This document shows positions 8,156 to 13,619 of a stretch of DNA of 15,097 bases, one piece after another. The notes under the pieces are model-generated. The model made no database searches and was not told the DNA's origin. It saw only the letters and a list, made by a program, of their open reading frames with translations. The DNA is from STD2-77 sp964503935 (lineage in GTDB: Bacteria; Patescibacteriota; Minisyncoccia; JAHIHE01; JAGLIN01). How positions within the stretch are numbered: the stretch's first letter is position 1; the number at the start of each line of letters is the position of its first letter. The stretch spans positions 1 to 15,097 of the forward strand of contig CAZDCJ010000028.1 of NCBI GenBank assembly GCA_964503935.1, in the 5' to 3' direction. Both the position numbers and the translations under genes were made by a program.

Positions 8156-8210
8156 ATGCCGATAGATTATAAGCGGCGGAGAAATTTACACACAAAGCTG
8201 GGGGAATCGC

Positions 8211-8350
8211 AAGATTTTTACCGGCTAGAGAACTGGCAGGAGGCTTCCCGAGAGGCCGTGAACGAGCCTGATCGGGGAGAGTTCGGGATGAGATGACTCC
8301 ATCAGGTCGGAAATATGCCTCATATCGCCGAGAGGCGGCCGGTAAAATTT
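8211..8350 (+). ncRNA. Candidate structured RNA (multi-branched, unknown family)
   Basis: Nearly every base of this stretch can pair. A closing stem TTTTACCGG (8216-8224) with CCGGTAAAA (8339-8347) encloses five hairpins. These are CTAG/CTGG (8225-8236, loop AGAA); GGCTTC/GAGGCC (8242-8257, loop CCGA); CCTGAT/ATCAGG (8267-8272 with 8301-8306), extended by GGAG/CTCC (8276-8279 with 8297-8300); ATATG/CATAT (8313-8325); and CGCC/GGCG (8326-8337) closed by a GAGA GNRA tetraloop. G-U wobbles at 8226-8235 and 8245-8254 work only on the plus strand, so that strand is the likely RNA. A weak promoter (TTGCTG 8144-8149, 18 bp, TATAAG 8168-8173) lies upstream, and a T-rich run (8348-8355) follows the closing stem. 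It could also be the structured 3' end of the operon message. I could not match it to SRP RNA, 6S, tmRNA, RNase P or a riboswitch that I know. Confidence 0.5.
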
Positions 8351-8359
8351 CTTTTGAAA

Positions 8360-8388
8360 TTGAAGAAAAATGAAAAGGATTGTATAAT
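8360..8388 (+). promoter_or_regulatory. Promoter for the D-aminoacylase-like / NlpC/P60 transcript
   Basis: TTGAAG (8360-8365), a 17-bp spacer and a perfect TATAAT (8383-8388) give a good housekeeping promoter with a start near 8395. It lies downstream of the candidate structured RNA, so that RNA is not part of the leader of this message unless there is read-through. AAGGAG at 8395-8400 is 21 bp from the ATG at 8422, too far for a normal ribosome binding site. Confidence 0.65.
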
Positions 8389-8421
8389 GAGACCAAGGAG
8401 TAATAAAATCACAAAAATATT

Positions 8422-9999
8422 ATGTTTGATCTAGTCATAAAGAACGGTACGGTAGTTGACGGGTCAGGTGCGAAGAAAGTACAGACTGATATCGCTATTA
8501 CGGGAGATAAGATATCTGTTATCGAGAAGCTATCCTCGGATACCCAGGCGAAGAAGGTCATCGATGCGTCGGGCAAGATAGTCTGCCCGGGATTCGTAGA
8601 CATAAACGATCATTCGGATAGTTTCTGGACGCTCTTTACCGTGCCGCGGCTAGACAGCAAAGTCATGCAGGGGGTGACTACGGTCATCGGGGGGAACTGC
8701 GGTTCCTCGCTCGCGCCAGTATTGGGGGCGGATTCGGTTTGCTCTATCCGCAAATGGGTGAATCTGGAAAATATCAGTGTGAACTGGTCACGGACGGAGG
8801 ACTTCTTCAAGGAGCTCAAGCGTCGGGAGATCGGGCTTAATTTCGGGACATTGGTCGGACACGAGACGCTCCGGCGCGGACTGTTGGGGGATGATGTCCG
8901 CAAGATAAAAGAGGCCGAGATCCGGCAGATCGGCAAGATGCTCGGCGATGCCCTCCATGAAGGCGCATTCGGGATGTCCACCGGACTGGTATTCTCCCAT
9001 TCCAAGATGGCGAGCAATGAAGAGATCAAATATCTGGCGGAGATATTACAATCGGCCGGCGCTTGCTACGTGAGCCATATCCGTGGAGAAGCGGAAGAGC
9101 TTCTGCCGAGTGTGAACGAAACCATCCAGATTGGCCGGGAAACGGGCGTCTCTATCGAGATATCCCACTTCAAGGCAATCGGCAAGAAATATTGGCCGGA
9201 TATGGAAAGGGCTATCCAGATGATTGATCTTGCCAATGAAGAAGGGGTGAAGATAGATTTCGATATCTACCCGTACGACACTACCGGCTCTGTGCTTTAT
9301 ATCCTTCTGCCGGACTGGGTCGCGGAGGGGGGGAGAAAGAATATGCTTATGCGTCTCAAGGATCCGGATATGCGGCTGAAGATTGTGAAAGAAATGAGGG
9401 AGATGAATCGCGACTATAAGGATATAACTGTTTCCATCTGTCCGAAGATGCGCGAGCTCACCGGCAAGAGGATCGGTGAAATCGCCGAGGACCAGTCTAT
9501 CAAGCCGGAAGAAGCGATCATCGAACTCCTGATAAGCGGTGGCGGCCATGTCATCGTCTTTGACAAAGAGGTCCTAAGCGAGAAGAATATCGAGAAAGAG
9601 ATGAAGAACGAGCATTGCATCATATCTTCGGCAGACGCCGCTTACAATATCGAATATGTGCGTAACGGCGAACTTGTACATCCGCGATGTTTCGGCACCT
9701 TTGCCCGTGTGTTGGGAAGATATGTGCGTGAGAAGGAGCTCTTGGGACTGGAAGATGCGATTTATAAGATGACCGCTTTCCCCGCCCAGAAGATCGGTAT
9801 CGAGAAACGAGGACTCCTCAAGAAAGGCTACTTTGCCGATGTTGCCATATTCGACGAAAAGAAGATCGTGGATAAGGCTACCTTTGAGCATCCCTACCAA
9901 TACTCTGTCGGAGTTGAACATGTGGTCATAAACGGCAAGGTCGCCGTGGAAAACGGGGTGCATACGGGAGAGCTAGCGGGTGCGGTGCTTGCACGGTAG
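8422..9999 (+). CDS. N-acyl-D-amino-acid deacylase (D-aminoacylase) family amidohydrolase
   Basis: The 525-residue length fits the family. D-aminoacylases remove the acyl group from N-acyl-D-amino acids, using zinc in a TIM-barrel amidohydrolase fold flanked by a small beta domain (about residues 1-58 plus the C terminus). Family features are the GNCG cysteine (C93), SHIRGE (H219), EISHF (H249), the late aspartate SSADAAYN (D405) and HPRCFGTFARVLGRYVRE (420-437). The usual HxH after the first strand is altered: PGFVDINDHSD has Asn62 where the first His should be, keeping only H64. The tight-binding zinc site of characterised members (Cys, His, His) is intact, so catalysis remains plausible, but the second metal site looks changed. 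It has its own promoter and lies 19 bp ahead of an NlpC/P60 gene, suggesting a link to peptidoglycan peptide or D-amino acid turnover (inference). Dihydroorotase- or hydantoinase-like activity is less likely. Confidence 0.85.
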   Translation: MFDLVIKNGTVVDGSGAKKVQTDIAITGDKISVIEKLSSDTQAKKVIDASGKIVCPGFVDINDHSDSFWTLFTVPRLDSKVMQGVTTVIGGNCGSSLAPVLGADSVCSIRKWVNLENISVNWSRTEDFFKELKRREIGLNFGTLVGHETLRRGLLGDDVRKIKEAEIRQIGKMLGDALHEGAFGMSTGLVFSHSKMASNEEIKYLAEILQSAGACYVSHIRGEAEELLPSVNETIQIGRETGVSIEISHFKAIGKKYWPDMERAIQMIDLANEEGVKIDFDIYPYDTTGSVLYILLPDWVAEGGRKNMLMRLKDPDMRLKIVKEMREMNRDYKDITVSICPKMRELTGKRIGEIAEDQSIKPEEAIIELLISGGGHVIVFDKEVLSEKNIEKEMKNEHCIISSADAAYNIEYVRNGELVHPRCFGTFARVLGRYVREKELLGLEDAIYKMTAFPAQKIGIEKRGLLKKGYFADVAIFDEKKIVDKATFEHPYQYSVGVEHVVINGKVAVENGVHTGELAGAVLAR

Positions 10000-10018
10000 G
10001 AAAATTTAAGAATCTAGG

Positions 10019-10915
10019 ATGGATATTCCTGATATAATCGACAGTCTTCGGAAAAAGTATGAGCAAAGCTACGGCTTTGCCGTATTTGATTTGGAGGCGG
10101 AGGAGAAGGATGGCAGGATTGTCGTCCGCGGCGAGGTGCTTACGGAAAATCAGAAAGCACAAGTCGTATCGGAATTGGAGAAAGCTTCGGGAAAAAGAGT
10201 AGAAGACGACATTCGGGTCTTGAGCAATCCATATTCGGAAGGAATCGGTTGGGCGGTCGTCACGGCAGCAGTCGCGGACATGAAGTCTCGGTTTGTTTCC
10301 AATAATATCTTGAACGAGAAGATCCTGCGGCGGATATGCGCTTCGCAGCTCAAGAAGGAAGAAATAGTCCGAGTGCTGCTCCGGAAGGAAGATCAGGTAT
10401 TAGGACAGTCAGGCGATATGACGCTTGGATGGATCGACCTTAGGGATGTGAAAATGAATGACGGGAATCTTCGGGAGGAATGGCTGAATGGGACGCCGGC
10501 GCGGCGCGGCGAGCTTATCTCCGTAGAAGGACCGGCAGAAAGGCTAATATCGGAAGCGGAAAGATTCCTGGGTATCCGATATTTTCTTGGCGCGAAATCC
10601 GAAGATGCGATCGATTGTTCGGGGTTTACTCAGTCAGCCTATAAAGGTGCCTTCGGCATAATACTTCCCAAACATTCTTGGGATCAGAAAGAGATGGGTG
10701 TCGCGGTGGATCTTCCGGAGGTGGGAACGGGCGATCTCGTATTCCTTATCAACAAAGCGAAAGGTACCAAGCATGTCGGCATTTGGGAAGAGCCGGGGAA
10801 TATCATCCACGCTTCTTTTTTGGCGGGAAAAGTCATCAGACAGAAGGCAGAAGAGGTCTTGGAAGAATACGACCTGGTGGAAATTCGTCGGATAATAAAA
10901 AAACAGACCCGATAA
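10019..10915 (+). CDS. NlpC/P60 family cysteine peptidase with BON-like and SH3-like N-terminal regions
   Basis: The 298-residue product has a C-terminal NlpC/P60 domain (about 172-295). The catalytic cysteine is in AIDCSGFTQSAYK (C200), and the histidines are in TKHVGIW (H252) and NIIHASF (H264). These papain-like enzymes usually cut D-Glu-diamino-acid bonds in peptidoglycan stem peptides. Residues 1-70 resemble a BON-type fold (a GRIVVRGEVLTENQKAQVVSELEK pattern split by turns). Residues 75-160 resemble the bacterial SH3-like region often found before this catalytic domain. No signal peptide or membrane segment is visible, so the protein may act in the cytoplasm on recycled or imported muropeptides, or leave by an unusual route (inference). 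It follows the D-aminoacylase relative by 19 bp. Its last codons overlap the minus-strand terminator and the 19-bp repeat discussed for the region downstream. Confidence 0.88.
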   Translation: MDIPDIIDSLRKKYEQSYGFAVFDLEAEEKDGRIVVRGEVLTENQKAQVVSELEKASGKRVEDDIRVLSNPYSEGIGWAVVTAAVADMKSRFVSNNILNEKILRRICASQLKKEEIVRVLLRKEDQVLGQSGDMTLGWIDLRDVKMNDGNLREEWLNGTPARRGELISVEGPAERLISEAERFLGIRYFLGAKSEDAIDCSGFTQSAYKGAFGIILPKHSWDQKEMGVAVDLPEVGTGDLVFLINKAKGTKHVGIWEEPGNIIHASFLAGKVIRQKAEEVLEEYDLVEIRRIIKKQTR

Positions 10916-10924
10916 TTTTCGGAC
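10897..10924 (-). terminator. Terminator of the 27-residue micro-gene
   Basis: On the minus strand a short stem CCGA (10919-10922 side) with TCGG (10909-10912 side), extended by two wobble pairs and a six-base loop, is followed after a few bases by seven T residues (A-run 10897-10903). It overlaps the 3' end of the NlpC/P60 gene on the other strand. The stem is weak, so confidence is moderate. Confidence 0.45.
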
Positions 10925-10935
10925 CTTTAAGGCAC

Positions 10936-11019
10936 TCAATACATCAGGATTCCTGTTATTAATATGCCAATTAATAGCAGGAAGAGATGTAATGCGGTAT
11001 CGGATTCGTAGTCTTTCAT
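10936..11019 (-). CDS. 27-residue single-pass membrane peptide
   Basis: On the minus strand an ATG at 11019 is preceded, at correct spacing, by the strong Shine-Dalgarno AGGAGGAG (11025-11032). It opens a 27-codon frame ending TGA at 10936-10938. The product is MKDYESDTALHLF followed by a hydrophobic run of about 15 residues (LLLIGILITGILMY). This is a typical micro membrane protein: a charged N terminus of about 9 residues and one helix. A terminator follows within about 30 bp. A -35-like TTGACT (minus strand, 11066-11071) is upstream, but its -10 is unclear. No function is known. Small hydrophobic peptides include type I toxins and regulators of membrane complexes, but nothing here decides between these. 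The strong ribosome binding site, unusual in this window, is the best argument that it is translated. Confidence 0.6.
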   Translation of the reverse strand: MKDYESDTALHLFLLLIGILITGILMY

Positions 11020-11135
11020 TATCGCTCCTCCTGTTTTTGTATCAGTTTATCGCACAGGATGATCCAGTCAATCGAAGTCTTCTCCGGGTAATTACTTTTG
11101 TCTCTTAAAGGAAGGCACTGGATTCGTCGGATAAT

Positions 11136-11161
11136 AAAAACCTGATACTTAAGTAATCAGG
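11136..11161 (-). terminator. Terminator of the 37-residue micro-gene, possibly bidirectional
   Basis: The arms CCTGAT (11141-11146) and ATCAGG (11156-11161) pair across ACTTAAGTA. On the minus strand the hairpin is directly followed by TTTTTATTAT (11131-11140), a standard Rho-independent terminator, and the stop codon of the 37-residue frame lies inside the hairpin. On the plus strand the same hairpin is followed by CTGAC and six T residues, so it may work in both directions. Confidence 0.7.
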
Positions 11162-11262
11162 CTGACTTTTTTCGTGGTTGTTATGATCGCTAATATTGCT
11201 GCTGCAATCATCAGGCCTACGACAATGATCGAATCCAAACATTCTTTGGTGCTAGTACGCAT
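11149..11262 (-). CDS. 37-residue single-pass membrane peptide
   Basis: A minus-strand ATG at 11262 follows an AAGGAG Shine-Dalgarno (11270-11275) with good spacing. The 37-codon frame ends at TAA (11149-11151), inside a clear intrinsic terminator. The product is MRTSTKECLDS, then a hydrophobic helix of about 18 residues (IIVVGLMIAAAILAII), then a polar basic tail (TTTKKVSLIT). The layout is the same as the 27-residue gene 130 bp downstream: short charged N terminus, one helix, strong ribosome binding site, own terminator, and the same 19-bp sequence after the terminator. The peptide sequences themselves are not clearly alike. Function is unknown. The + strand terminator at 11318-11342 lies opposite its leader, which leaves room for an antisense RNA, but no convincing plus-strand promoter was found. 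Confidence 0.62.
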   Translation of the reverse strand: MRTSTKECLDSIIVVGLMIAAAILAIITTTKKVSLIT

Positions 11263-11317
11263 CTCGTGTCTCCTTTTTATGGATCCTAAAGGAAAGAGGT
11301 CCTTCTGTCGATCGGAA

Positions 11318-11342
11318 GCCGGATGATTCCGGCGTTATTTTT
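11318..11342 (+). terminator. Intrinsic terminator upstream of murD
   Basis: A perfect six-bp stem, GCCGGA (11318-11323) with TCCGGC (11328-11333), and a TGAT loop are followed by GTTATTTTT. It works only on the plus strand, since there is no T-run on the other side. It ends just where the murD promoter begins. The nearest upstream plus-strand gene stops 400 bp earlier, so what it terminates is unclear. Confidence 0.75.
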
Positions 11343-11367
11343 GAAATAAGAAGATAGATGTTATAAT
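11341..11367 (+). promoter_or_regulatory. Extended -10 promoter of murD
   Basis: TATAAT at 11362-11367 is preceded by TG at 11359-11360 (extended -10). TTGAAA at 11341-11346 is a -35 candidate with a short 15-bp spacer. The start would be near 11374, giving a leader of about 45 bases without a Shine-Dalgarno. Confidence 0.65.
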
Positions 11368-11417
11368 ATCCTCATAACTGTATCTTTTTCATATACATTT
11401 GCAATTAATCGTACGGT

Positions 11418-12884
11418 ATGGAAATAAATCTCGATAAATACGAAGGGAAGAATATCCATGTAGTAGGCATTGCCGGCGCGGAAGGAAGCGCGATCGCCGA
11501 GTTCCTTGTCTCGAAAGGCATCACCTCGATCACGGGTCATGATTTTTCGGCGACACAGGAAGAATTTGAGAAGAATTTCAACAACACCCATCTCAGCCTG
11601 AAGGGCGAAGAGCGCGCCGCGGCGCTCAAGCATCTGCGCGAGCTTCCGATCCGGATGAATCTCAAGGAAGATTATCTTCTGGGCGCGGAAGACGCGGATG
11701 TGGTATTCGTGTCCCAAGTGTGGTTCAAATATCCCGCCAACGCTCCGCTCCAGGAGCTTTTCGAGCGCGGCGTGGAATTCAAGACGATAACCAATCTTTA
11801 TTTCGAGTTCGCCAATTGTCCGATCATTTCCGTGACTGGCACCAATGGCAAGACGACGACTTCCAATCTCCTCAAGAGCATCTTCGTTCTATGGGAGAAG
11901 GAAGACGCTCCGGGGAAATTCTATTTCGCCGGCAATGACCGGCAGAATATCCAGGTCCTCGACAAGCTGGAAGAGATGACGCCGCAGGATGTATTCCTCT
12001 TGGAAACGAGCAGCACTCAGCTCGTACTCAATTCGGAGATAAGTCCGCATATAGGCATCATTACCAACATCACGCCTAACCATATCGATGATCATGGGAC
12101 TTTCGAGAATTATATCGCGGCCAAAGAGAGCCTGATCGAGTATCAGAACGAGAAGGATTTCGCGGTCATCAATTTTGATAACGACATAACGCGTGCTATC
12201 GCAGAAAAGCATCTGCAGAACGCTTTTCTTTTCAGCGCTCGCAGGGAACTCGAGAAAGGCTGCTTCATGAAGGGAAATCAGGCGGTTATTCGGTCTGGCG
12301 TCGGTGAGACCGTCCTTTTTGAGCGGCAGGACCTCAAGATCCTGGGAGAGCATAACCTTGAGAATGCGCTTGCCGCCGCTGCCGCGGCATATCTTTTCGG
12401 CGTGAGAGCCGAGACGATCCGCGCGGGAATCTCTGCCTATACCGGCATCAGGCATCGTCTCAAGCTCATCTACACGATAGATGGCATCAGCTATTTCGAC
12501 GATACGCAGTCGACGACTCCCGAATCCACCATCGCCGGCGTCAATGCTTTTTCGGAAAAGCCGGTAGTACTTCTCGGCGGGGATGATAAGGGGATGGCTT
12601 ATGACAAGCTGGGCGCGGTGATCAACGAGAAGGCGAAAGCGGTAATAATCTTTCCTGGTACGGCTTCGGATCTTATCGAGAAGGAGATCGATAAGGAGAA
12701 AGTGTTCGTCGAGAAGGCCGAGGATATGCGTGCGGCGATAGCGATATTACAGAGGTATATCGCCGGCGAAGTCCTCCGGTCCGGAAGCTTCGTCCTTATC
12801 TCTCCGGCCGCCGCCCATTTCTATTCCAAATTCGTGGAGAGCTCAGGGAGGGACCTCAAGGAGTGGGTCCGGGATATGAGATAA
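11418..12884 (+). CDS. murD: UDP-N-acetylmuramoyl-L-alanine--D-glutamate ligase
   Basis: MurD adds D-glutamate to UDP-MurNAc-L-Ala in the cytoplasm, using ATP. The 488-residue product is somewhat longer than usual (about 440-460), with extra residues around 50-90 in the N-terminal UDP-binding domain (Rossmann start NIHVVGIAGAEGSAIAEFL). The central domain has the P-loop GTNGKTTT (141-148), ETSSTQL (196-202, equivalent to ELSSFQL), TNITPNHIDDHGTFENY, and the AAKESL lysine (K236) expected to be carbamylated. The C-terminal domain has GEHNLENALAAAAAA, RHRLKLIY and DDTQSTTPESTIAGV, the counterpart of DSKATN. GTNGKTT rather than GTHGKTT, together with the ELSS-like motif, argues against MurC. It is transcribed alone from its own promoter and ends at a bidirectional terminator, separate from mraY. 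Confidence 0.9.
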   Translation: MEINLDKYEGKNIHVVGIAGAEGSAIAEFLVSKGITSITGHDFSATQEEFEKNFNNTHLSLKGEERAAALKHLRELPIRMNLKEDYLLGAEDADVVFVSQVWFKYPANAPLQELFERGVEFKTITNLYFEFANCPIISVTGTNGKTTTSNLLKSIFVLWEKEDAPGKFYFAGNDRQNIQVLDKLEEMTPQDVFLLETSSTQLVLNSEISPHIGIITNITPNHIDDHGTFENYIAAKESLIEYQNEKDFAVINFDNDITRAIAEKHLQNAFLFSARRELEKGCFMKGNQAVIRSGVGETVLFERQDLKILGEHNLENALAAAAAAYLFGVRAETIRAGISAYTGIRHRLKLIYTIDGISYFDDTQSTTPESTIAGVNAFSEKPVVLLGGDDKGMAYDKLGAVINEKAKAVIIFPGTASDLIEKEIDKEKVFVEKAEDMRAAIAILQRYIAGEVLRSGSFVLISPAAAHFYSKFVESSGRDLKEWVRDMR

Positions 12885-12909
12885 CCCGCCCGTTCCTTAT
12901 CCGGGTAAC

Positions 12910-12952
12910 AAAAAATACGCCTCGATCTTACAGATTTCACAGGCGTATTTTT
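12910..12952. terminator. Bidirectional terminator between murD and the LysW-like gene
   Basis: AAAAATACGCCT (12911-12922) and AGGCGTATTTTT (12941-12952) are perfect 12-bp arms around an 18-base loop. Each strand ends in a run of five to six T residues. It serves the convergent genes murD (plus) and the LysW-like gene (minus), whose stop codon is 3 bp away. Confidence 0.85.
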
Positions 12953-12954
12953 CG

Positions 12955-13107
12955 TCATTTCTCCTCTTCGATGAGTTCTATCTGCAGCGGCTCGCTGGAG
13001 ATGATTTCGTGTTCGGCTCCGCAGGCAGGGCATGTTATGATCTCTCCGACATCCGGCATCTCGTCTTCTATCGGGATGGGAGAATTACACTCTTGGCAAG
13101 ATGGCAT
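12955..13107 (-). CDS. LysW-like zinc-ribbon carrier protein (50 residues)
   Basis: Reading the minus strand from the ATG at 13107 gives 50 residues starting MPSCQECNSPIPIEDEM and continuing GEIITCPACGAEHEI, with an acidic C terminus ending EEEK. The pairs CxxC (C4, C7 and C26, C29), the spacing, the VGEIITCPACG segment and the acidic tail match LysW/ArgW. In Thermus and archaea this tiny zinc protein carries alpha-aminoadipate or glutamate on its C-terminal glutamate during lysine or arginine synthesis. The true carrier end is EDWGE with a terminal Glu; here the last residue is Lys, so the carrier chemistry may be absent or different. No LysX-type ligase is nearby. It has its own promoter (13135-13162) and shares a terminator with murD. 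The zinc-ribbon assignment is firm; the carrier role is doubtful. Confidence 0.82.
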   Translation of the reverse strand: MPSCQECNSPIPIEDEMPDVGEIITCPACGAEHEIISSEPLQIELIEEEK

Positions 13108-13118
13108 GATTTTAGCTT

Positions 13119-13153
13119 AGCGGATTATGACTCCATTATATCCGCTTAAAGCG
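13119..13153. promoter_or_regulatory. Candidate operator: inverted repeats over the LysW-like promoter
   Basis: AGCGGAT (13119-13125) and ATCCGCT (13140-13146) form a 7-bp inverted repeat with a 14-bp centre that contains the minus-strand -10 element. The right arm overlaps a second palindrome, CGCTT-A-AAGCG (13143-13153). The position suits binding by a dimeric regulator. No regulator gene is in the window. Confidence 0.35.
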
Positions 13154-13162
13154 AGAAGTCAA
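13135..13162 (-). promoter_or_regulatory. Promoter of the LysW-like gene
   Basis: On the minus strand TTGACT (13157-13162) and a perfect TATAAT (13135-13140) are separated by 16 bp. The start would be near 13128, giving a leader of about 20 bases with no Shine-Dalgarno. Confidence 0.65.
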
Positions 13163-13166
13163 AAAG

Positions 13167-13194
13167 TTGAAAGTGTCCGGAAAGAGCGTATAAT
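13167..13194 (+). promoter_or_regulatory. Promoter of the phasin-like gene
   Basis: TTGAAA (13167-13172), a 16-bp spacer and a perfect TATAAT (13189-13194) give a start near 13201. Its -35 lies 5 bp from the -35 of the divergent LysW-like promoter, so the two polymerase sites are back to back. Confidence 0.7.
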
Positions 13195-13226
13195 AATATT
13201 ATTAATCAAAAGAAAGGAGGTGCACT

Positions 13227-13547
13227 ATGAAAAAAGGACTATTGGAAAAGGTAATCCTTTCCGGATTGGGAATCGCTTCCCTTACGCAGGATCGGGTGCA
13301 GAAGCTGGTGAACGAGCTGGTAAAAGAAGGAGAGATGTCTGAGAAGGACGCTGCTATCATGGCGAAGAAAGCTATGGATAATCTTGAGAAGGGCAAGAGG
13401 GAAATGGAGTCTAAGATGAATAAGACCGTCAAGGAGATGATGGCAAAGGCTGATATCCCCAGCAAGAAGGATATCGCCGCCCTGGAGAAGAAGATTGACG
13501 AGCTTAACAAGAAACTAGAAGGCAAAAATCCGGAAGCTAAGAAATGA
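13227..13547 (+). CDS. Phasin-like small coiled-coil protein
   Basis: The 106-residue product is lysine- and glutamate-rich and almost wholly helical. The N terminus MKKGLLEKVILSGLGIASLTQ has a short hydrophobic patch, followed by VQKLVNELVKEGEMSEKDA. The C terminus is a heptad-like coil (KKDIAALEKKIDELNKKLEG). The first part resembles the polyhydroxyalkanoate granule-associated (phasin/PhaF-like) family. In other bacteria, small proteins of this kind often sit next to ABC1/UbiB kinases without any polyester synthesis genes (family knowledge), as here. The start is fixed by a near-perfect Shine-Dalgarno (AAAGGAGGTG, 13213-13222), the strongest in the window together with those of the two micro-genes. 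A good promoter precedes it, so expression may be high. A role at membrane or lipid surfaces with the kinase is inference. Confidence 0.75.
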   Translation: MKKGLLEKVILSGLGIASLTQDRVQKLVNELVKEGEMSEKDAAIMAKKAMDNLEKGKREMESKMNKTVKEMMAKADIPSKKDIAALEKKIDELNKKLEGKNPEAKK

Positions 13548-13560
13548 TCTGGAATCTTTA

Positions 13561-13588
13561 TCGCTCGCTTTTTCAAAAAAGCGAGTGA
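13561..13588 (+). terminator. Hairpin between phasin-like and UbiB genes (possible attenuator or processing site)
   Basis: TCGCTCGCTTTT pairs with AAAAGCGAGTGA over 12 bp, with one G-U wobble and a TCAA loop. It begins 13 bp after the phasin-like stop codon. No T-run follows, so it is not a full intrinsic terminator. It may lower read-through into the kinase gene or protect the 3' end of the short message. The wobble favours the plus strand. Confidence 0.55.
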
Positions 13589-13619
13589 CAAGCATTGCAG
13601 ATTGATAACAGAAACAAAA

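Larger units (their letters stand above)
10883..11140. repeat. 19-bp perfect direct repeat bracketing the 27-residue micro-gene
   Basis: ATTCGTCGGATAATAAAAA occurs at 10883-10901, inside the last codons of the NlpC/P60 gene, and again at 11122-11140, in non-coding DNA 239 bp further on. Flanking bases differ. On the minus strand the A-run is the T-tract of a terminator in both copies. The unit between them carries just one tiny gene. Confidence 0.8.

Noticed and set aside
8156..8296. 46-codon frame starting directly after the LYHG gene stop
   Set aside because: It could be translated, but it runs through the paired arms of the structured stretch, has no ribosome binding site and no protein-like pattern. 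RNA structure explains the bases better.
8211..8350. TPP riboswitch or SRP RNA
   Set aside because: A CCTGATCGGG segment and an AGGTCGGAA segment recall parts of these RNAs, but the other conserved blocks (CTGAGA and the ACC...GCG core; the GGAAGGAAGCAGCC loop) are missing.
11101..11145. Decayed second copy of the NlpC/P60 gene
   Set aside because: Only 19 bp match the gene end, with no similarity further upstream. A short duplication or repeat fits better than a pseudogene.
11418..12884. MurC rather than MurD
   Set aside because: The P-loop is GTNGKTTT, not GTHGKTTT. The ETSSTQL, TNITPNHID and DDTQSTTPEST motifs follow the MurD pattern, although the N-terminal Rossmann segment is somewhat MurC-like.
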